NCBI GenBank assembly: GCA_041919675.1
Contig: JAYRTJ010000081.1
Location: forward strand, 1 to 15,669
DNA length: 15,669 bases
Origin: SHVO01 sp041919675
Lineage (GTDB): Bacteria; Pseudomonadota; Alphaproteobacteria; Rhodospirillales; Rhodospirillaceae
Reading direction: 5' to 3'
In this document: positions 14,210 to 15,669 of the stretch, in pieces
How the letters are laid out: every line of letters begins with the position of its first letter
Numbering within the stretch: position 1 is the first letter of the stretch
Program-made: the position numbers and the translations under genes
Notes under the pieces: generated by a model
The model's input: the letters and a program-made list of their open reading frames with translations, nothing else
Told to the model about the DNA's origin: nothing
Database searches by the model: none

Positions 14210-14382
14210 CGGCGGCCGCGCGCCATCGCCGGACGTGCGATTTTCACGGCGGGTTTGCTTTTCGCCTTTGTTTTCAGGCTGGTTTTCGCGACGGTCTTTT
14301 TTGCAAAGGCCTTCTTTGCAGAGGGCTTTTTTGCAGAGGACTTTTTCGCAGCAGTCTTCTTCGCGGATTTTTTGGCGGTCAC
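14206..14382 (-). CDS. Small Lys/Ala-rich protein with AKKxx pentads (histone H1-like)
   Basis: The 58-residue product is almost only Lys, Ala, Ser, Thr and Arg. AKK recurs with exact 5-residue period at residues 7, 12, 17, 22 and 27 (variant AKT at 32), followed by KTKAKSKPAVK and a basic end ARGRR. Such tails are typical of bacterial histone-H1-like DNA-binding proteins, so nucleic-acid binding is likely, but no folded domain is present. The start is GTG at 14382: GGAG (14393-14390) lies 7 nt upstream. The longer frame to 14451 is less likely. It follows yciB in the same direction by 78 nt and meets the ATP12 gene tail to tail with a 4-nt overlap. Confidence 0.72.
   Translation of the reverse strand: MTAKKSAKKTAAKKSSAKKPSAKKAFAKKTVAKTSLKTKAKSKPAVKIARPAMARGRR
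14288..14362 (-). repeat. Five coding 15-bp tandem units for AKKxx
   Basis: On the + strand the units begin at 14288, 14303, 14318, 14333 and 14348. Each starts GC and ends in a pyrimidine run, for example GCAGAGGGCTTTTTT and GCAGAGGACTTTTTC. They encode the pentads of the small basic protein. Low-complexity repeats like this can change copy number by slippage. Confidence 0.75.
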
Positions 14383-14389
14383 GGTCAGT

Positions 14390-14393
14390 CTCC
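14390..14393 (-). promoter_or_regulatory. Shine-Dalgarno deciding the GTG start of the AKKxx gene
   Basis: Read on the minus strand, CCGGAGA carries GGAG 7 nt before GTG 14382. No comparable site precedes the in-frame ATG at 14451. Confidence 0.6.
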
Positions 14394-14460
14394 GGTGGGC
14401 AACAAAATGGAACCGGACCTTCCGATCACAATCCCGGCGCGCGGCATTCAATAGACAAAG

Positions 14461-15087
14461 TTACGGACTGTCTAGCTTTTCGTCTGCCTGTGCTGCCACG
14501 GGCAACTGGTGCTTCAGGATGATGGGGATCATCGCGAAACTGAATGCGATCGTGAGCGGCATGACGCCGAAGACTTTGAAGCTCACCCAGAAGTCGGTCG
14601 AGAAATTCCGCCACACGATTTCGTTGATCGCGGCGAGGAAAATGAAGAAGCCGATCCAGGCCCAGGTGATGAGGCGCCAGCCGCGGTCGGTGAGATTGAA
14701 CGCGCTCTCCAATACAAGTTTGATGAAGAGGCGCCCCGTCAGAACGCCGAAGAGCAGGATCGCCGCGAACAGCGCGTTGATGATCGTCGGCTTCAGTTTG
14801 ATGAAGAGATCGTCGGCCAGCCAGATCGTGAGCCCGCCGAAGATGAGGACGAAGAAAGCCGTGACCAGCGGCATGACGGGGATGGTCCGCATCAGGACGT
14901 AAGACGCGCCCAGCGCGATGACGGTGGCGGCCATGAAGGCGCCGGTGCCCACGAAGATGCCCGCCCGGTTGTTCACCAGGAAGAACACGAGCAGGGGGCC
15001 CATCTCGAGGACGAATTTGAGGAGTTGATTGACGGGAGGCTTGGCGGCCGGATTGGCGGGCGCGGCGGTGGGTGTCTGTTCTGTCAT
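14461..15087 (-). CDS. yciB: Inner membrane protein YciB / septation protein A
   Basis: YciB (also called IspZ or septation protein A) is a multi-pass inner-membrane protein linked to cell division and envelope integrity. The 208-residue product has a short polar Ala/Pro N-terminus (1-20), then about six hydrophobic segments (roughly 22-40, 46-66, 70-90, 100-118, 135-153, 170-192). Family features visible are LLKFVLEMGPLLVFFLVN, GLTIWLADDLFIKLKPTIINALFA and LTDRGWRLITWAW, followed by NEIVWR. Length is normal, with a longer N-terminus than in E. coli. ATG 15087 is preceded by CGGGAC, so the SD is poor. It is divergent from the carboxylase gene and probably co-transcribed with the AKKxx gene downstream. 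Confidence 0.93.
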   Translation of the reverse strand: MTEQTPTAAPANPAAKPPVNQLLKFVLEMGPLLVFFLVNNRAGIFVGTGAFMAATVIALGASYVLMRTIPVMPLVTAFFVLIFGGLTIWLADDLFIKLKPTIINALFAAILLFGVLTGRLFIKLVLESAFNLTDRGWRLITWAWIGFFIFLAAINEIVWRNFSTDFWVSFKVFGVMPLTIAFSFAMIPIILKHQLPVAAQADEKLDSP

Positions 15088-15131
15088 GTCCCGGGTTATA
15101 CGGGAGAGGGACGGCGCTCGCCAGCCCGTCG

Positions 15132-15147
15132 GACCGGCCGGCCGGTC
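15132..15147. promoter_or_regulatory. Perfect 16-bp palindrome in the yciB/pccB divergent spacer
   Basis: GACCGGCCGGCCGGTC is identical to its reverse complement and lies 45 nt before yciB and 165 nt before pccB. A dimeric regulator site or a cruciform/RNA hairpin are both possible. The rest of the spacer (15088-15312) contains an AT-richer block (15148-15220) and nothing else I recognise. Confidence 0.4.
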
Positions 15148-15211
15148 AATCGTATCGCTTGCAATTTTTTCGCTGAAATCCAGTGGTTTATGAGCAGTTT
15201 CTGCGCGTACT

Positions 15212-15240
15212 TTTTGTGAAAGTCCCCGGCTTCCTATGCT
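15212..15240 (+). promoter_or_regulatory. Candidate promoter of the carboxylase gene (weak)
   Basis: TATGCT (15235-15240) resembles a -10 (4 of 6 matches) with a T-rich TTTTGT block 17 nt upstream as a poor -35. It lies about 75 nt before the ATG in the AT-richest part of the spacer. Offered only as the best candidate. Confidence 0.25.
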
Positions 15241-15312
15241 ATGGCTTTGAAGCTCGCGGACTCATTTCCGCCGGGCCGGGGATCCTCGAAACGTTCCAAA
15301 ATCGGACATCAC

Positions 15313-15669
15313 ATGCACGAGATTATCCAGAAGCTTGAAGAAAAGCGCGCCGCCGCCCGTCTCGGCGGAGGCCAGAAGCGCATCGAGACCCAGCACGGCA
15401 AGGGCAAGCTTTCTGCGCGCGAACGTATCGAGATCCTGTTTGACGAAGGTTCGTTCGAAGAATGGGACATGTTCGTCGAGCATCGCTGCGAGGACTTCGG
15501 CATGGGCGCGCAGCGCGTGCCGGGCGACGGCGTGGTCACGGGCTACGGCACCATCAACGGCCGCCCGATGTTCGTGTTCAGCCAGGACTTCACGGTGTTC
15601 GGCGGTTCTCTGTCCGAAAGCCACGCCAAGAAGATCCTCAAGGTGATGGAAAAGGCCGTTCAGGTGGGC
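15313..15669 (+). CDS. pccB: Propionyl-CoA carboxylase beta subunit, N-terminal part (runs off the window)
   Basis: This is the carboxyltransferase subunit that, with the biotin-carrying alpha subunit, converts propionyl-CoA to methylmalonyl-CoA in propionate, odd-chain fatty acid and branched amino-acid use. The 119 visible codons read MHEIIQKLEEKRAAARLGGG, then GKGKLSARERIEILFDEGSFEEWD, VPGDGVVTGYGTINGRPMFVFSQDFTVFGGSLSE and KILKVMEKA. This is the typical N-terminus of the PccB/acyl-CoA carboxylase beta family (about 510 residues). No stop occurs before the window end. GGA at 15304-15306, 6 nt before ATG, supports the start. Acetyl-CoA or methylcrotonyl-CoA carboxylase beta subunits are alternatives; PccB is favoured by the QDFTVFGGS stretch. 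Confidence 0.92.
   Translation, partial: MHEIIQKLEEKRAAARLGGGQKRIETQHGKGKLSARERIEILFDEGSFEEWDMFVEHRCEDFGMGAQRVPGDGVVTGYGTINGRPMFVFSQDFTVFGGSLSESHAKKILKVMEKAVQVG

Noticed and set aside
14288..14362. Tandem 15-bp units as a CRISPR or minisatellite
   Set aside because: No spacers, unit length far below CRISPR repeats, and the units stay in frame as AKKxx codons.
14406..14427. A second copy of the rpmD-rplO repeat (TGGAACCGGACCTTCCGATC)
   Set aside because: Only a short loose similarity; the CGGAAAA/TTTTCCG arms are not present.
14206..14451. Longer AKKxx protein starting at ATG 14451 (81 residues)
   Set aside because: The extra N-terminus is unlike the rest in composition, and the only good SD serves the GTG at 14382.
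14255..14902. A 215-codon + strand frame opposite the AKKxx gene and yciB
   Set aside because: It begins with Phe/Ala repeats that are simply the reverse reading of AKK codons, and yciB on the other strand is a clear membrane-protein family member.
1..15669. Mobile elements, phage genes, tRNA or rRNA genes
   Set aside because: No transposase or integrase motifs, terminal repeats, cloverleaf structures or rRNA segments were recognised on either strand.

Overview
This window comes from the chromosome of a high-GC alphaproteobacterium. The evidence is the gene order secY-adk-rpsM-rpsK-rpoA-rplQ with no rpsD or rpmJ in between, RpoA and S5 sequences of alphaproteobacterial type, an ATP12-family F1-ATPase chaperone, and a degraded copy of a palindromic intergenic repeat that I know from Rhizobiales and relatives. 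I cannot name the order or genus. All assignments rest on reading the sequence and recalled family knowledge. No database search was run.

Region 1 (1-6071) is the end of the S10/spc/alpha ribosomal superoperon on the + strand: the 3' part of rpsE, then rpmD, rplO, secY, adk, rpsM, rpsK, rpoA and rplQ. It builds ribosomes, the Sec channel, adenylate kinase and the RNA polymerase alpha subunit. A promoter with both consensus hexamers (3340-3367) sits between adk and rpsM, so the distal genes can be transcribed separately from spc. Several junctions carry stem-loops: before secY, rpsM/rpsK, rpsK/rpoA, and two in rpoA/rplQ. A strong intrinsic terminator (6030-6071) closes the unit.

Region 2 (6072-14209) is a tightly packed + strand run: a DegP/HtrA-type periplasmic protease, RarA (replication-linked AAA+ ATPase), an RluC-type pseudouridine synthase, an FkbM-family methyltransferase, a HAD phosphatase, an AsmA-family envelope protein and an ATP12-family chaperone. 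Four junctions are 4-nt ATGA stop/start overlaps, one is 2 nt and one is 10 nt. This implies one translationally coupled transcript of functionally unlike genes. The FkbM gene is locally less GC-rich than its neighbours and may be an insertion.

Region 3 (14206-15087, - strand) holds a YciB-type membrane protein and, downstream of it, a 58-residue Lys/Ala protein made largely of AKKxx pentads, resembling histone-H1-like tails. Its stop codon overlaps that of the ATP12 gene (tail to tail) with no terminator between them.

Region 4 (15088-15669) is a 225-nt divergent spacer with a perfect 16-bp palindrome, followed by the 5' end of a propionyl-CoA carboxylase beta-subunit gene that runs off the window. 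No tRNA, rRNA, CRISPR array, IS element or phage gene was seen. No gene-free stretch exceeds 300 bases. The window is mostly conserved core genome. The points of most interest are the intergenic repeat inside the spc operon, the consensus internal promoter, the Lys/Ala tails on L15 and the small AKKxx protein, and the ATGA-coupled chain.
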